The position numbers and the translations under genes were made by a program. From an uncultured Eubacteriales bacterium (lineage in GTDB: Bacteria > Bacillota > Clostridia > Oscillospirales > Acutalibacteraceae), in assembly GCA_934700635.1 (NCBI GenBank), contig CAKUXU010000002.1:1-23915 (forward strand): a DNA stretch of 23,915 nt, in the 5' to 3' direction. The notes below the pieces were generated by a model, which was given only the letters and a program-made list of their open reading frames with translations, did not search any database and had not been told where the DNA came from. Positions 5,576 through 13,753 of this stretch are shown here, one piece after another; position 1 is the first letter of the stretch, and every line of letters begins with the position of its first letter.

Positions 5576-5616
5576 TTTTATTATTTGTTACAACAATCAA
5601 AATAAGGAGAATAAAA

Positions 5617-6582
5617 ATGATAAAAAATAAAAAATTCAATTGGTTATTAATACCGCTATGTTTATTAGTTTTTACTTTAGTATTGCAAAATATTAGTAGC
5701 AAAGAACATCAAGGATTTAAAATCGGAATAGTTCAATTTGTTGAACACGAAGCGTTAGACGCTTCTAGAAATGGCTTTATTGATGGATTAAATCGTGAGG
5801 AATTTAATGCGAAAATTAACTATAAAAATGCGCAAGGAGACCAAGCAAATTGTACTTTGATAGTTAATCAGTTTATAAGTGAAAATTGCGATATGATTTT
5901 AGCAATCGGTACTCCAGCTGCACAATCAGCGGCAGCAGCAACTTCTAAAATTCCAATTTTAGTTACAGCTGTTACTAATCCTGAAGAAGCAGGACTTGTA
6001 CGGTCAAATAAAAAACCAGATACAAATGTTACGGGAGTTTCGGATTTACCACCTATTTTTAAACAAATTAGTTTAATTAAAGATTTGAAACCAGAAGCGC
6101 AAAAAATTGGAATTTTATTTTCTTCAAGTGAAGCAAATTCGGGATATCAAGCAGAAATAGCTTATGAAGAATCAAAAAAGATAGGGTTAGAACCAGAATT
6201 TTTTACATTCTCTCAAATGACAGAAATTCAACAAGTGGTGGATTCTATGATTGGAAAAGTAGATGTAATTTATACTCCGACTGATAATATGATTGCCGCA
6301 AATATGCAATTAATCTCAAGAATAGCTTTACAAAATAAAATTCCAGTAATTTGCGGAGATGAAAATCTTATCTGTAAGGGATCTGCAGGTACTTTCGGTG
6401 TTGATTACTATGAATTAGGTAAAACTGCTGCAAATCAAGCTTTTGATATATTAACAAATAAAAATTCACCTCAAAATATGCCTATTGAATATGTAAATAA
6501 TTCAAAACTGTCTTTAAATAATGAAATATTAGATAAATTAGGAATAAAACTTTCTGAAAAATTAAAAGGAGAATTACAATGA
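5617..6582 (+). CDS. ABC importer substrate-binding protein (TrpX-like, ABC_sub_bind family), membrane-anchored
   Basis: This is the extracytoplasmic ligand-binding subunit of a TrpXYZ-type importer. After an N-terminal hydrophobic helix (about 9-24), the two-lobed fold of the ABC_sub_bind family begins with FKIGIVQFVEHEALD. It continues through AIGTPAAQSAAAAT and PILVTAVTNPEEAGLV, then NVTGVSDL and VDVIYTPTDNMI to GTFGVDYYELGKTAA; all these are conserved in the family. The 321 residues are of normal length. Unlike most family members there is no lipobox Cys after the hydrophobic segment (the only nearby Cys lies within it), so the protein is probably held by an uncleaved helix. Its stop overlaps the next start (ATGA), so it is co-translated with the permease. 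The family is usually linked to tryptophan or other aromatic substrates; the Tyr-rich leader upstream suggests tyrosine here. Confidence 0.85.
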   Translation: MIKNKKFNWLLIPLCLLVFTLVLQNISSKEHQGFKIGIVQFVEHEALDASRNGFIDGLNREEFNAKINYKNAQGDQANCTLIVNQFISENCDMILAIGTPAAQSAAAATSKIPILVTAVTNPEEAGLVRSNKKPDTNVTGVSDLPPIFKQISLIKDLKPEAQKIGILFSSSEANSGYQAEIAYEESKKIGLEPEFFTFSQMTEIQQVVDSMIGKVDVIYTPTDNMIAANMQLISRIALQNKIPVICGDENLICKGSAGTFGVDYYELGKTAANQAFDILTNKNSPQNMPIEYVNNSKLSLNNEILDKLGIKLSEKLKGELQ

Positions 6583-7451
6583 ACATTATAATTTCAACAT
6601 TTTCACTGGGATTAATTTACGCAGCCTTAGTAATGGGAGTATACATTACATTCAGAATTTTGAATTTTGCTGACATGACAGCAGAAGGCAGTTTAACTTT
6701 AGGAGGAAGTATAAGCGCTATTCTTATAATTAATAATATAAATCCTATTTTAAGTATTTTTATTGCCGGATTATGTGGATCGCTTTCGGGATTGATCACA
6801 GGATTTTTACATACTAAATTAAAAATTCAGGCAATACTTTCGGGTATTCTCACAATGATAGCGCTATACTCGATAAATATAAGGATAATGGGAAAAGCAA
6901 ATCTCTCGATGTTGAATAAGAACACTATTTTTAAATTAATAGATGATTCATCAATATCCATATTTGTTATTGGATTAATTATTTGCACGTTTATACTTAT
7001 AACTTTAAATTTATTTTTTAAAACCCGTCTCGGACTGGCAGTGCGTGCCACCGGCGATAACGAACAAATGATGAAAGCTCAGGGAGTAAATACGAATTTT
7101 AAAAAAATTTTAGCTCTTATGATAAGCAATTTTCTATGTGCTACTTCGGGAGCATTAATTTCACAAAGTCAAGGATATTCAGATGTAAATATGGGAACAG
7201 GAACAATTGTTATAGCTCTTGCTTCAATTGTGATTGGAGAAACTTTAATTAAAAGTAATTCATTTTTTTTAAAACTTGTTTCTGTAGTTTTAGGTTCAAT
7301 AGTTTACAGATTTATAATTTTCATTGTATTGAGTTTAGGAATGAATCCAAGTGATTTAAAACTTTTTACTGCTGTTAGTGCAGCTGTTTTATTGGCTTTA
7401 CCTACTATCAAGAAAAATATTATAGGAGGAATACATTGTGCTAAAGATTAG
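6579..7451 (+). CDS. ABC importer permease (TrpY-like, BPD_transp_2 family)
   Basis: This is the membrane channel subunit of the importer. Its 290 residues are largely hydrophobic, with eight to ten helices, and belong to the LivH/BPD_transp_2 class. The conserved region FRILNFADMTAEGSLTLGGS near residue 27 marks the TrpY-type subgroup. The cytoplasmic coupling stretch TRLGLAVRATGDNEQMMKAQGVN (here named by position, about 148-170) carries the RATG motif that contacts the ATPase. The start overlaps the stop of the binding-protein gene by four bases and the end overlaps the ATPase gene by 14 bases, so the three subunits form one translationally coupled operon. No oddities were seen. Confidence 0.88.
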   Translation: MNIIISTFSLGLIYAALVMGVYITFRILNFADMTAEGSLTLGGSISAILIINNINPILSIFIAGLCGSLSGLITGFLHTKLKIQAILSGILTMIALYSINIRIMGKANLSMLNKNTIFKLIDDSSISIFVIGLIICTFILITLNLFFKTRLGLAVRATGDNEQMMKAQGVNTNFKKILALMISNFLCATSGALISQSQGYSDVNMGTGTIVIALASIVIGETLIKSNSFFLKLVSVVLGSIVYRFIIFIVLSLGMNPSDLKLFTAVSAAVLLALPTIKKNIIGGIHCAKD

Positions 7452-8178
7452 AAATTTATGTAAGACTTTTCATAAAGGAGAACCAGACGAAAAAATAATT
7501 TTTGATAATTTTAATATCGAAGTTAAAAGAGGTGAATTTGTTACAATTATAGGTGGAAATGGAGCTGGAAAATCAACTTTAATGAATTTGATTTCAGGTT
7601 CTGAATTTCCAGACTCAGGAAAAATTTTTATAAACAATGAAGATGTAACAAATTTACCTGAACACAAACGTTCTAAATTTATCGGCAGAGTTTTTCAAGA
7701 TCCTTTGAAGGGAACATCTCCTAATTTAACGATTGAAGAAAATTTGTCTCTTGCAATGCTAAGAAATTCAAAGAAGAATTTATACTTTGCAATTAATAAA
7801 CAAAATACAGAATTTTTTAAAAATAAACTTGCGCAATTGGATTTAGGACTTGAAAACAGAATGAAAACTAAAATAGGTCTGCTTTCGGGAGGGCAAAGGC
7901 AAGCGGTTACATTATTAATGGCAACATTAGTAAAACCTAAGATACTGCTTTTAGATGAACATACTGCAGCTCTTGATCCAAAATCACGAATTAAAATCTT
8001 GGAATTGACTAAAAAAATCACAAATAGTGGAGAAATAACTACTTTAATGATTACTCATGATATAGAAAATGCATTAAATTTTGGCAATAGAACAATAATG
8101 TTAAGTAAAGGTAGTGTAGCTTTGGATTTAAATGCTGATGATCGTAAAAATATAGACTTAAATGCTCTTAATTTTTAA
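7438..8178 (+). CDS. ABC importer ATPase (TrpZ-like)
   Basis: This is the nucleotide-binding subunit that drives the importer from the cytoplasmic side. The 246 residues hold one complete ABC domain: Walker A GGNGAGKST (39-47), Q loop VFQDP, signature LSGGQRQ, Walker B ILLLDEH and the switch histidine ITHD. The DEH in place of DEP after Walker B is typical of this LivG/TrpZ-like subgroup. It starts at GTG inside the permease gene, with AGGAGGA at 7424-7430. No other genes follow in the operon; a hairpin about 60 bases after the stop probably ends the transcript. Confidence 0.9.
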   Translation: MLKIRNLCKTFHKGEPDEKIIFDNFNIEVKRGEFVTIIGGNGAGKSTLMNLISGSEFPDSGKIFINNEDVTNLPEHKRSKFIGRVFQDPLKGTSPNLTIEENLSLAMLRNSKKNLYFAINKQNTEFFKNKLAQLDLGLENRMKTKIGLLSGGQRQAVTLLMATLVKPKILLLDEHTAALDPKSRIKILELTKKITNSGEITTLMITHDIENALNFGNRTIMLSKGSVALDLNADDRKNIDLNALNF

Positions 8179-8236
8179 AAGTTTATTTCAGTAAATTATG
8201 TAAGAAAATTTTTATAATGTGTATGAGTAAAAATAA

Positions 8237-8268
8237 AAATTAGACTATCAAAACTGATAATCTAATTT
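8237..8268. terminator. Bidirectional terminator between importer operon and tRNA-Pro
   Basis: AAATTAGACTATCA (8237-8250) pairs with TGATAATCTAATTT (8255-8268) with one mismatch. On the minus strand it is followed by a long T-rich run, fitting termination of the tRNA-Pro transcript. On the plus strand the T run is poor, so efficiency for the importer operon is less sure. Confidence 0.7.
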
Positions 8269-8306
8269 ATTTCAAAACTCGTCATGCCTCATAAAACAAA
8301 CTATAC

Positions 8307-8383
8307 TGGTCCGAGTGACAGGAGTTGAACCTGCGGCCTCTTGAACCCCATTCAAGCGCGCTACCAAACTGCGCCACACCCGG
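8307..8383 (-). tRNA. tRNA-Pro (anticodon GGG)
   Basis: On the minus strand a complete cloverleaf is present. The acceptor is CCGGGTG/CACTCGG, the D stem GCGC/GCGC, and the anticodon stem CTTGA/TCAAG with loop ATGGGGT (anticodon GGG, with the A32-U38 pair typical of this isoacceptor). The T stem is GCAGG/CCTGT with loop TTCAACT, and ACCA is encoded. It reads CCC and CCU. It has its own promoter and a terminator downstream. Confidence 0.95.
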
Positions 8384-8391
8384 TCACAAGT

Positions 8392-8419
8392 ATTATAACA
8401 TAAGTATATAAAAAAGCAA
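8392..8419 (-). promoter_or_regulatory. Promoter of tRNA-Pro
   Basis: On the minus strand, TTGCTT (8414-8419) and a consensus TATAAT (8392-8397) are separated by 16 bases, ending about 9 bases before the mature tRNA. Confidence 0.6.
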
Positions 8420-8470
8420 TATAAAAAAATGAGTATTTTTAGAGATGTTTTTTGTCTTTTATTTTGTCTG

Positions 8471-8499
8471 TTGATAGTCAGCAAAAAAAATGCTAAAAT
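8471..8499 (+). promoter_or_regulatory. Promoter of the yebC-polA-rimI-tsaD run
   Basis: TTGATA (8471-8476) and TAAAAT (8494-8499) are separated by 17 bases, about 30 bases before the yebC start. No further clear promoter was seen before rimI or tsaD. Confidence 0.7.
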
Positions 8500-8531
8500 A
8501 AAAAAATAAAAATTTTATGAGGTGATTTAAA

Positions 8532-9248
8532 ATGTCGGGACATTCAAAATGGAATAATATAAAAAGGAAAAAGGAGAAAACCGATTTCGAAAGAGCAAAA
8601 ATTTTTACTAAAATAGGAAGAGAATTAGCAGTTGCAGTTAGAGAAGGTGGTGCAGACCCCACCGTGAATTTTAAACTAAGAGATTGTATTTCAAAAGCTA
8701 AATCTAACAATGTTCCAAATGACAATATTGAAAGAATTATAAAAAAAGCTGCATCAAGTTCCGAAGGCGAAAATTTTGAAGATATAACTTATGAAGGGTA
8801 TGGTCCTTTTGGGGTGGCTGTAATAGTTGAAACCTTAACAGACAATAGAAACAGAACAGCTGGAAATATAAGGCATTACTTTAGCAAGTATGGTGGAAAT
8901 TTGGGAGCTAGTGGATGTGTTTCTTTTATGTTTTCCAAAAAAGGAGTAATTGTTATACAAACGGAAGAGACTGATTTGTCAAGTCTTGAAGAAGATGCTA
9001 TCGAAGCAGGAGCAAGCGATTTTCAATCTGATGAAGATATTTTTATTGTGTACTGTGAAAAAGAAGACTATGAAAATGTATATGAGTATCTTAAAAATAA
9101 AAATTATTCATTTGTGTCTTCAGAAATAGCAATGGTTCCAAATACATATGTTTCATTAAATGAAGAAGAAAGTGAAAAAGTTAATACTTTATTGGATATA
9201 CTAGAAGAAGATGAAGATGTTAAAAATGTTTGGCATAATTTAAAATAA
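8532..9248 (+). CDS. yebC: YebC/PmpR/TACO1-family protein
   Basis: This is a cytoplasmic protein of the YebC family; members have been described as DNA-binding regulators and as translation factors that relieve ribosome stalling, notably at proline stretches. The 238 residues show the hallmark start MSGHSKWNNIKRKK and the downstream REGGADPTVNFKLR, NVPNDNIERIIKKA and YEGYGPFGVAVIVETLTDN blocks, in normal order and length. GAGGTG precedes the ATG at good spacing, and a promoter lies just upstream. It is the first gene of a run with polA, rimI and tsaD. The choice between the translational and the transcriptional role cannot be made from sequence. Confidence 0.95.
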   Translation: MSGHSKWNNIKRKKEKTDFERAKIFTKIGRELAVAVREGGADPTVNFKLRDCISKAKSNNVPNDNIERIIKKAASSSEGENFEDITYEGYGPFGVAVIVETLTDNRNRTAGNIRHYFSKYGGNLGASGCVSFMFSKKGVIVIQTEETDLSSLEEDAIEAGASDFQSDEDIFIVYCEKEDYENVYEYLKNKNYSFVSSEIAMVPNTYVSLNEEESEKVNTLLDILEEDEDVKNVWHNLK

Positions 9249-9264
9249 AAGAAGTGGTGGTATT

Positions 9265-11853
9265 TTGAAATTTTTAGTTCTGGATGGTAATAGCATATTT
9301 AGCAGAGCTTTCTATGGTATTAAAATGCTTTCTAATAAAAGTGGTCAAATGACTAACGGAATATACGGTTTTATTTCGACTCTTTGGAGGCTTTTAGCAG
9401 AAGTAAACCCTGACAGAGTTGCCATTGCTTTTGACATATCTGCTCCTACCTTTAGGCATAAAATGTATGAAGGCTATAAAGCTACTAGACATAAGACTCC
9501 TGATGAACTTATAAGTCAACTCCCGATTTTAAAAGAGCTTTTATTTTCTATGGGTTATCAAATGATTTCACTTGAAGGTTATGAAGCTGATGATATTCTA
9601 GGTACTTTTTCATATTATTGTGAAGAAAATAAATATGATTGTGTTTTAGCTACTGGTGACAGAGATATTTTGCAGCTTGTTTCTAAAAATGTTTGTGTTA
9701 GGATTGCATCAACTAAATTTGGTAAACCTGAATCTACTTTATATGATTTAGATGAAGTAAAAAAAGAATACGGAGTTATGCCTGAAAATTTAGTTGATAT
9801 AAAAGCACTTCAAGGTGACACTTCGGACAACATACCTGGTGTTAAAGGAATAGGCAAAAAAACCGCAAATGATCTTATTGTGAAGTTCGGAAATATAGAT
9901 CAAATTTATGAGAATATTGAAATTATTGATATAAAGCCAAGTTTAAAAGAAAAACTTATAGCGGGTAAAGATTCTGCTTATCTTAGTTACGCTTTAGGGA
10001 AGATAGATAAACATGTTCCTATAGAGATTAATGAACAAGATTATGTAGTAAGAAAAATGGATTCTTTTTCTGTTAAAAAAATAATGACCGATCTTGAATT
10101 TTTTTCCTTTATAAAAAAACTTGATATAAAAGATGATTCTGAAAAAATTATTTTAGAAAAAATAGATTTAAAATATTTTAAATCTCTAATTTCCGAAAAA
10201 GATTGTTTGAATTTCATGATGTGTTTTGGAGAATTTGAAATTAAAAAAATTTTTATTTCGGTTTTGGAAGAAAATAAAATTTATATGTACGAATTTCTTG
10301 AAGACAGCGATCGGAAAGCAGTTTTGAAAGATCTAATGGAAAGTTCTAAAATTGAAAAGGTTACTCATAATTTTAAAATCCTTGAAAAGTATCTTGAAAG
10401 ACTGGATATAGAAGTAAAATTTAAACATTTTGATGTTATGCTTGCCTCTTATCTTATTAATCCTTCAGAAAAAGATTATGAAATTTCAAGACTTGAAAAT
10501 ATATATGAGATTTCAAAACCGAGTATTTGCAGTGCTGAAAATCAGTCTTGTACTGAGGAAGATATTAGTTTGGCCGAAAAAACATATTCTGTAGCAAAGC
10601 TCAAACCAATACTTGAAGAAAAAATCAAACAAAATAATCAAAATAACCTACTTGAAAAAATAGAACAACCGCTTTCAAAAGTCCTTGCAAGTATGGAAAA
10701 TATAGGATTTTTAGTCGATAAAAAAGGTCTTGAAAATTACTCTGAAGAGTTAAAATTAAAACTTGCTGAAATAGAAAAAGAAATATATGATTTGAGTGGT
10801 GAAGAATTTAATATAAATTCTCCGAAACAGCTAGGAACTGTATTATTTGAAAAATTGAAGCTTCCTTATGGTAAAAAAGGTAAGACTGGTTATTCTACAG
10901 GTGCAGCAATACTTGAAAAATTAAGTGATGAATATGAAGTTGTAAAAAAAATTCTTGATTACAGAGCGTTGTCTAAATTGAAATCTACTTATTGTGACGG
11001 AATAGTTAAACTTATTACTCCTTCAGGAAGAGTTCATTCTTCCTTTAATCAAACTGAAACAAGAACTGGAAGAATAAGCTCTTCTGAGCCTAACCTTCAA
11101 AATATTCCCGTAAGAACAAAAAGAGGAAAACTTTTAAGAAAATTTTTTAAAGCTCCTGAAGACTTTTGCCTTATAGATGCGGATTACTCTCAAATCGAGC
11201 TTAGAGTGCTTGCTCATGTGGCTCAGGATGAAAATATGATAAAAGCTTTTAAAAACAAGGAAGATATACACGCAATTACAGCATCTGAAATAATGGGTGT
11301 TCCTCTTGATATGGTTACCCCCGAAATGAGATTTAGAGCAAAAGCAATAAACTTTGGCATACTTTACGGTATGAGCGCTTTTTCTCTTGCAAAAGATTTA
11401 GAAATAGGTTTTGATGAAGCTCAAATATATATATCAAGATACCTTAATCATTATAAAGGTGTCAGTAATTATATGAGCGAAGTTATTGACCGTGCAAAAA
11501 TTGACGGTTTTGTTGAAACTATTTTTTTCAGAAGAAGATATTTACCTGAGCTTAGCATGTCGAATCGTAATTTGAGAGCTTTTGGAGAAAGAGTAGCAAG
11601 GAATATGCCTATTCAGGGAGCAGCTGCTGATATTATAAAAATTGCTATGATAAATGTTTATGAAAAGCTAAAACAAAAAAAATCAAAGCTTATACTTCAA
11701 GTGCATGATGAACTTATAATTGAATCTCCTAAAATCGAAGCCGAAGAGGTAAAAATTATTCTTAAAAATGAAATGGAAAATGCAGTTAAACTTTCTGTTC
11801 CTTTGGACGTAAACATAAGCGTGGGAAAGACGTGGTTCGATGCTAAAGAATGA
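9265..11853 (+). CDS. polA: DNA polymerase I
   Basis: This is the repair and Okazaki-fragment-processing polymerase. The 862 residues hold a 5'-3' exonuclease domain (about 1-290, with EADDILGTFS, ATGDRDILQL and GDTSDNIPGVKGIGKKTA), a middle 3'-5' exonuclease-like domain and the polymerase domain. Motif A is DYSQIELR (640-647), motif B RFRAKAINFGILYG with K693, and motif C VHDE (813-816). The proofreading acidic residues are missing: the Exo I position reads LNFMMCFGEFE and Exo II THNFK, without the usual Asp/Glu pair, so proofreading is probably lost, as in many Firmicutes. The start is TTG after GTGGTGG; no in-frame ATG fits the family N-terminus better. rimI begins inside its last codons. 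Confidence 0.95.
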   Translation: MKFLVLDGNSIFSRAFYGIKMLSNKSGQMTNGIYGFISTLWRLLAEVNPDRVAIAFDISAPTFRHKMYEGYKATRHKTPDELISQLPILKELLFSMGYQMISLEGYEADDILGTFSYYCEENKYDCVLATGDRDILQLVSKNVCVRIASTKFGKPESTLYDLDEVKKEYGVMPENLVDIKALQGDTSDNIPGVKGIGKKTANDLIVKFGNIDQIYENIEIIDIKPSLKEKLIAGKDSAYLSYALGKIDKHVPIEINEQDYVVRKMDSFSVKKIMTDLEFFSFIKKLDIKDDSEKIILEKIDLKYFKSLISEKDCLNFMMCFGEFEIKKIFISVLEENKIYMYEFLEDSDRKAVLKDLMESSKIEKVTHNFKILEKYLERLDIEVKFKHFDVMLASYLINPSEKDYEISRLENIYEISKPSICSAENQSCTEEDISLAEKTYSVAKLKPILEEKIKQNNQNNLLEKIEQPLSKVLASMENIGFLVDKKGLENYSEELKLKLAEIEKEIYDLSGEEFNINSPKQLGTVLFEKLKLPYGKKGKTGYSTGAAILEKLSDEYEVVKKILDYRALSKLKSTYCDGIVKLITPSGRVHSSFNQTETRTGRISSSEPNLQNIPVRTKRGKLLRKFFKAPEDFCLIDADYSQIELRVLAHVAQDENMIKAFKNKEDIHAITASEIMGVPLDMVTPEMRFRAKAINFGILYGMSAFSLAKDLEIGFDEAQIYISRYLNHYKGVSNYMSEVIDRAKIDGFVETIFFRRRYLPELSMSNRNLRAFGERVARNMPIQGAAADIIKIAMINVYEKLKQKKSKLILQVHDELIIESPKIEAEEVKIILKNEMENAVKLSVPLDVNISVGKTWFDAKE

Positions 11854-12289
11854 AATTATTTGTCTTAATAATTCTGATATACCTGAAGTTTTAGAAATCG
11901 AACGTTCGTGTTTTTCGAATCCTTGGTCAAAAAAGTCTTTAGAAGAATCTTTTAATGATTGTAATTCTTATTTTATAGGATTTAAAATAAATGAATTATT
12001 GGCAGGATACGGAGGAATGTATGTTGCTGCAAGTAAAGAAGGTTATATTTTTAATGTTGCGGTGAGAAAAGATTTTCAGAGAATGAAAGTTGCTACCAAA
12101 ATGATGAATCATTTTATTAAGTATTGTAAAGCTCTTAATTTAGATTTTTTGTCTCTGGAGGTAAGAGAGTCAAATAAGCCTGCACAATGCCTTTATAAAA
12201 AATGTGGATTCGAAAAAGTAGGGTTAAGAAAAAATTTTTATGAAAAGCCGCAAGAAAATGCAGTTATAATGACTTATTATTTTAAATAA
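11840..12289 (+). CDS. rimI: Ribosomal protein alanine N-acetyltransferase-like GNAT enzyme
   Basis: This is a GNAT acetyltransferase; RimI acetylates the N-terminal alanine of ribosomal protein S18 using acetyl-CoA. The 149 residues match RimI in length and order: EIERSCFSNPWSKKSLEES near the start, the acetyl-CoA-binding motif NVAVRKDFQRMKVATKMM, then LEVRESNKPAQCLYKKCGFEKVG, the conserved V-R-xSN-A-LY-K-GF signature (residues named in part). In the Q/RxxGxG/A loop the usual glycine is replaced by lysine (QRMKVA), which may alter cofactor binding. It overlaps polA by 14 bases and has no strong site of its own, so translation is probably coupled. Position directly before tsaD supports the assignment, as rimI and tsaD are often neighbours. 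Confidence 0.85.
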   Translation: MLKNEIICLNNSDIPEVLEIERSCFSNPWSKKSLEESFNDCNSYFIGFKINELLAGYGGMYVAASKEGYIFNVAVRKDFQRMKVATKMMNHFIKYCKALNLDFLSLEVRESNKPAQCLYKKCGFEKVGLRKNFYEKPQENAVIMTYYFK

Positions 12290-12313
12290 ATAAAAAGGTG
12301 GAACGGTAATTTT

Positions 12314-13324
12314 ATGAATATACTTGCTATTGAATCTTCATGTGATGATACAGCTGCAGCAATAGTGAAAGACGGAAGAAAAATAGTTTCATGTAAAACT
12401 TTTTCTCAAATAGAAAAACATAAAGTTTATGGTGGTGTTGTACCCGAAGTTGCTTCAAGAAACCATATAGAAGCTGTTGTTCCAATTACAAAAAGCGTAT
12501 TGGAAGAATCGGGATTTACTTGGAATGACGTAGATGCTTTAGCAGTAACATATGCTCCTGGTTTAGTGGGGTCTTTATTGGTTGGAGTCAATTTTGTAAA
12601 AGGTCTTTCTCTTTCTACAGGTCTTCCAATTATTCCGGTACATCATGTAAAAGGTCATATTGCTTCGCTTTATTTAAGTAATCCTGAATTAAAACCTCCT
12701 TTTCTTTGCTTAGTAGTTTCAGGTGGGCATTGCTCTATATTTGAGGTTGTTGATTATACTAAAATTAAAACTATAGGTAAGACCAGAGATGATGCTGCTG
12801 GCGAAGCTTTTGATAAAATCGGAAGAAAACTCGGATTTGACTATCCTGGAGGAATAAAACTTGACAAAGTAGCGGATAAAGGAAATGATGAAGCTTTCAA
12901 GTTTCCTGTACCTTTAAAAGGAGAAGATACTTTTGATTTTAGTTTTTCAGGGCTAAAAACTTCAATGATGAATACTATAAACAGTTTGAATCAAAAAAGT
13001 TCTGAGTTACCTATAGAAGATTTATCTGCTTCTTTTAGAAAAGCTGTTGTTGAATATTTAGTTGCTAATGTTATGAGAGCATCATCCAAATATAGGTATA
13101 CAAGTATAGGAGTTTGCGGAGGAGTTTCTGCCAATTCACTTTTAAGAAAAAGATTAGAAGAAGAATGTCTGAAAAAAAACATGAAATTTTTCAAACCAGA
13201 TATTAATTTATGCGGTGACAATGCTGCAATGATAGGATCTCAAGCTTATTATGAATTTTTAAATGGAAAATCACCAGCAACCTTAAATCTTAATGCTTAT
13301 GCAAGTATGAATGTCGAAAATTAA
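12314..13324 (+). CDS. tsaD: tRNA threonylcarbamoyladenosine transferase TsaD
   Basis: TsaD transfers the threonylcarbamoyl group onto A37 of tRNAs that read ANN codons, working with TsaB and TsaE. The 336 residues begin MNILAIESSCDDTAAAIV and contain the metal-binding H111 and H115 (HHVKGH), VSGGHC, the DDAAGEAFDKIGRKLG block, FSGLKT, GGVSANSLLR and the metal-ligand D302 (LCGDNAAM). All are typical of the ASKHA-fold family and the length is normal. AGGTGG lies 12 bases before the ATG, a little far. It is the last gene of the run and is followed at once by a strong terminator. TsaB and TsaE are not in the window. Confidence 0.96.
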   Translation: MNILAIESSCDDTAAAIVKDGRKIVSCKTFSQIEKHKVYGGVVPEVASRNHIEAVVPITKSVLEESGFTWNDVDALAVTYAPGLVGSLLVGVNFVKGLSLSTGLPIIPVHHVKGHIASLYLSNPELKPPFLCLVVSGGHCSIFEVVDYTKIKTIGKTRDDAAGEAFDKIGRKLGFDYPGGIKLDKVADKGNDEAFKFPVPLKGEDTFDFSFSGLKTSMMNTINSLNQKSSELPIEDLSASFRKAVVEYLVANVMRASSKYRYTSIGVCGGVSANSLLRKRLEEECLKKNMKFFKPDINLCGDNAAMIGSQAYYEFLNGKSPATLNLNAYASMNVEN

Positions 13325-13359
13325 ATAAAGAGCTTCTTTTTACAGAAGCTCTTTATTTT
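13323..13359. terminator. Bidirectional terminator between tsaD and the bacteriocin-like gene
   Basis: A perfect 15-pair stem, AAATAAAGAGCTTCT (13323-13337) with AGAAGCTCTTTATTT (13344-13358), encloses a six-base loop. Because the outer pairs are A/T on both sides, it can end transcription from tsaD and from the converging minus-strand genes. Confidence 0.93.
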
Positions 13360-13365
13360 GCTTTA

Positions 13366-13668
13366 TTATTTATTTTTTGCCCATTTTACAATTTTCTTAA
13401 TACCGTGTTCTAATCCTATACCAATAGCGCCGCTGGTAACTACTAAAGCACTAAGCGTTACAGCATTACCTGCAATAATACCAGCTTTTTCTTTATTAGA
13501 CAACATATTATCAGATAATGCAAATACTCCGGAACCCGGTATCAATAATCCCATTCCGAAATTTTCAGCAAAGCTACCATCACTTTTACCGCCACCAACA
13601 ATACCTTCCAGTTCGGTTTCTGAAAGAACAGACAACTTTTTAAATGATTCAAATTTTTTATTTTTCAT
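13366..13668 (-). CDS. Double-glycine-leader bacteriocin-like peptide
   Basis: The start at 13668 is chosen because GGAGGAATTAATA lies directly before this ATG; a longer frame reaching further upstream lacks such a site. The 100-residue product begins with a typical class II leader (FKKLSVLSETELEGIVGGG), with processing expected after the Gly pair at 25-26 or 26-27. The mature part of about 74 residues is small, Gly- and Ala-rich, with two hydrophobic stretches (FGMGLLIPGSGVFAL and IIAGNAVTLSALVVTSGAIG) and a basic C-terminus (KKIVKWAKNK), as in pore-forming bacteriocins. No immunity protein, C39 peptidase-ABC exporter or accessory gene is next to it, so export must rely on genes elsewhere. 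It lies downstream of secG on the same strand but has its own promoter with a palindrome over the -35 box. Activity is unproven. Confidence 0.75.
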   Translation of the reverse strand: MKNKKFESFKKLSVLSETELEGIVGGGKSDGSFAENFGMGLLIPGSGVFALSDNMLSNKEKAGIIAGNAVTLSALVVTSGAIGIGLEHGIKKIVKWAKNK

Positions 13669-13707
13669 TATTAATTCCTCCACAAATTTTCGATTACTTT
13701 CGAATGT

Positions 13708-13736
13708 ACTATACAAGTATTACACTGTAAATTGAA
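13708..13736 (-). promoter_or_regulatory. Promoter of the bacteriocin-like gene
   Basis: On the minus strand, TTCAAT (13731-13736) and TATAGT (13708-13713) are separated by 17 bases. The -35 box is weak and sits in the centre of a palindrome, which fits a regulated promoter. Confidence 0.5.
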
Positions 13737-13741
13737 TTTAC
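13727..13741. promoter_or_regulatory. Palindrome GTAAATTGAATTTAC over the -35 box
   Basis: A perfect inverted repeat, GTAAATT-G-AATTTAC, covers the -35 region of the bacteriocin-like gene. It may be the binding site of a dimeric regulator; with A/T-rich arms a chance origin is also possible. Confidence 0.4.
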
Positions 13742-13753
13742 TATTAAATTTTT

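Noticed and set aside
5585..5596. Palindrome TTGTTACAACAA before the importer's first gene
   Set aside because: Only five-base A/T-rich arms; too short to separate from chance and not placed on a recognisable promoter.
5308..5616. T-box riboswitch upstream of the importer
   Set aside because: No T-box core sequence, specifier stem or matching antiterminator bulge could be found; the leader-peptide model explains the stems better.
9265..11853. Loss of PolA proofreading residues as a novelty
   Set aside because: An inactive 3'-5' exonuclease domain is common in Firmicutes PolA, so it is noted in the annotation only.
13358..13735. Plus-strand open frame of 125 codons opposite the bacteriocin-like gene
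   Set aside because: It is antisense to a well supported gene with leader, ribosome binding site and promoter; its composition (many Pro, Ser, Leu) is that of a shadow frame.
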